DNA of 48,969 nucleotides from Acidobacteriota bacterium (GTDB taxonomy: Bacteria; Acidobacteriota; Thermoanaerobaculia; UBA5066; Gp7-AA6): the NCBI GenBank assembly GCA_003222385.1, contig QHVV01000079.1, positions 1 to 48,969 on the forward strand. The letters are read 5' to 3'. The translations under genes were made by a program, and so were the position numbers. The notes beneath the pieces were generated by a model. That model was not told the DNA's origin. It made no database searches and worked only from the letters and a program-made list of their open reading frames with translations. Shown here in pieces: positions 48,784-48,969 of the stretch. The stretch's first letter is position 1. The number at the start of each line of letters is the position of its first letter.

Positions 48784-48969
48784 CGCTCTCGGCCGGCTCC
48801 CGCCTCGGGCCCTACGAGATCGTCGCGCCGCTCGGCGCGGGCGGCATGGGAGAGGTCTTCCGGGCGCGCGACACGAAGCTCGACCGAGAAGTCGCGATCA
48901 AAGTACTGCCGGAGAAGCTTGCCCAGGATGGTGCGGCGCTCGCCCGATTCGAGCGCGAAGCGAAGGCTG
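48780..48969 (+). CDS. Ser/Thr protein kinase, N-terminal fragment (truncated by window edge)
   Basis: ATGA overlap with preceding kinase; [63 protein letters not shown]. Not in the ORF track. Confidence 0.9.
   Translation, partial: [63 protein letters not shown]

Noticed and set aside
37247-48969. Interpretation as an antiphage defence island (kinases, STAND protein, PIN toxin)
   Set aside because: No recognisable nuclease, restriction, retron, CBASS or Gabija-type component; TolB-propeller kinases and FitAB modules are common outside defence loci. Only the kinase-STAND protein is kept as a possible candidate.

Overview
High-GC bacterial chromosomal window, probably Acidobacteriota-like (inferred from gene content and style only). 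It carries: a ThyX-family gene running off the left edge (- strand, absent from the ORF track); cysteine desulfurase and mfd; a SurA/PpiC-type PPIase; an HhH-GPD DNA glycosylase; a complete collinear dcw cluster (mraZ-rsmH-ftsL-ftsI-murE-murF-mraY-murD-ftsW-murG-murC-ftsQ-ftsA-ftsZ, lacking murB and ddl) behind a good sigma70-like promoter and four MraZ-type boxes; an accessory region with a BON protein, a tandem-repeat secreted protein, a ferritin-like protein and a NatAB-like ABC exporter; three tRNAs (Glu-CTC, Ser-CGA, Arg-ACG) with tadA beside tRNA-Arg(ACG); a MacA-like adaptor with three FtsX/MacB-like permeases and no local ATPase; OsmC; a kinase-STAND-TPR protein; a DUF4242 protein; an EXORDIUM-like secreted protein; an AspA/AstE-like deacylase; and an array of PknB-type kinases interrupted by a FitAB/VapBC-like toxin-antitoxin module. 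The observations most worth checking are the apparent frameshift in the FitA-like antitoxin and its operator-like repeats, a degenerate heptanucleotide repeat at three dcw gene junctions, a REP/REPIN-like element just after ftsZ, the higher-order dimeric repeat in the secreted protein, and the tadA/tRNA-Arg(ACG) neighbourhood. I did not find a clear multi-gene novel system; the candidates are stated as hypotheses.
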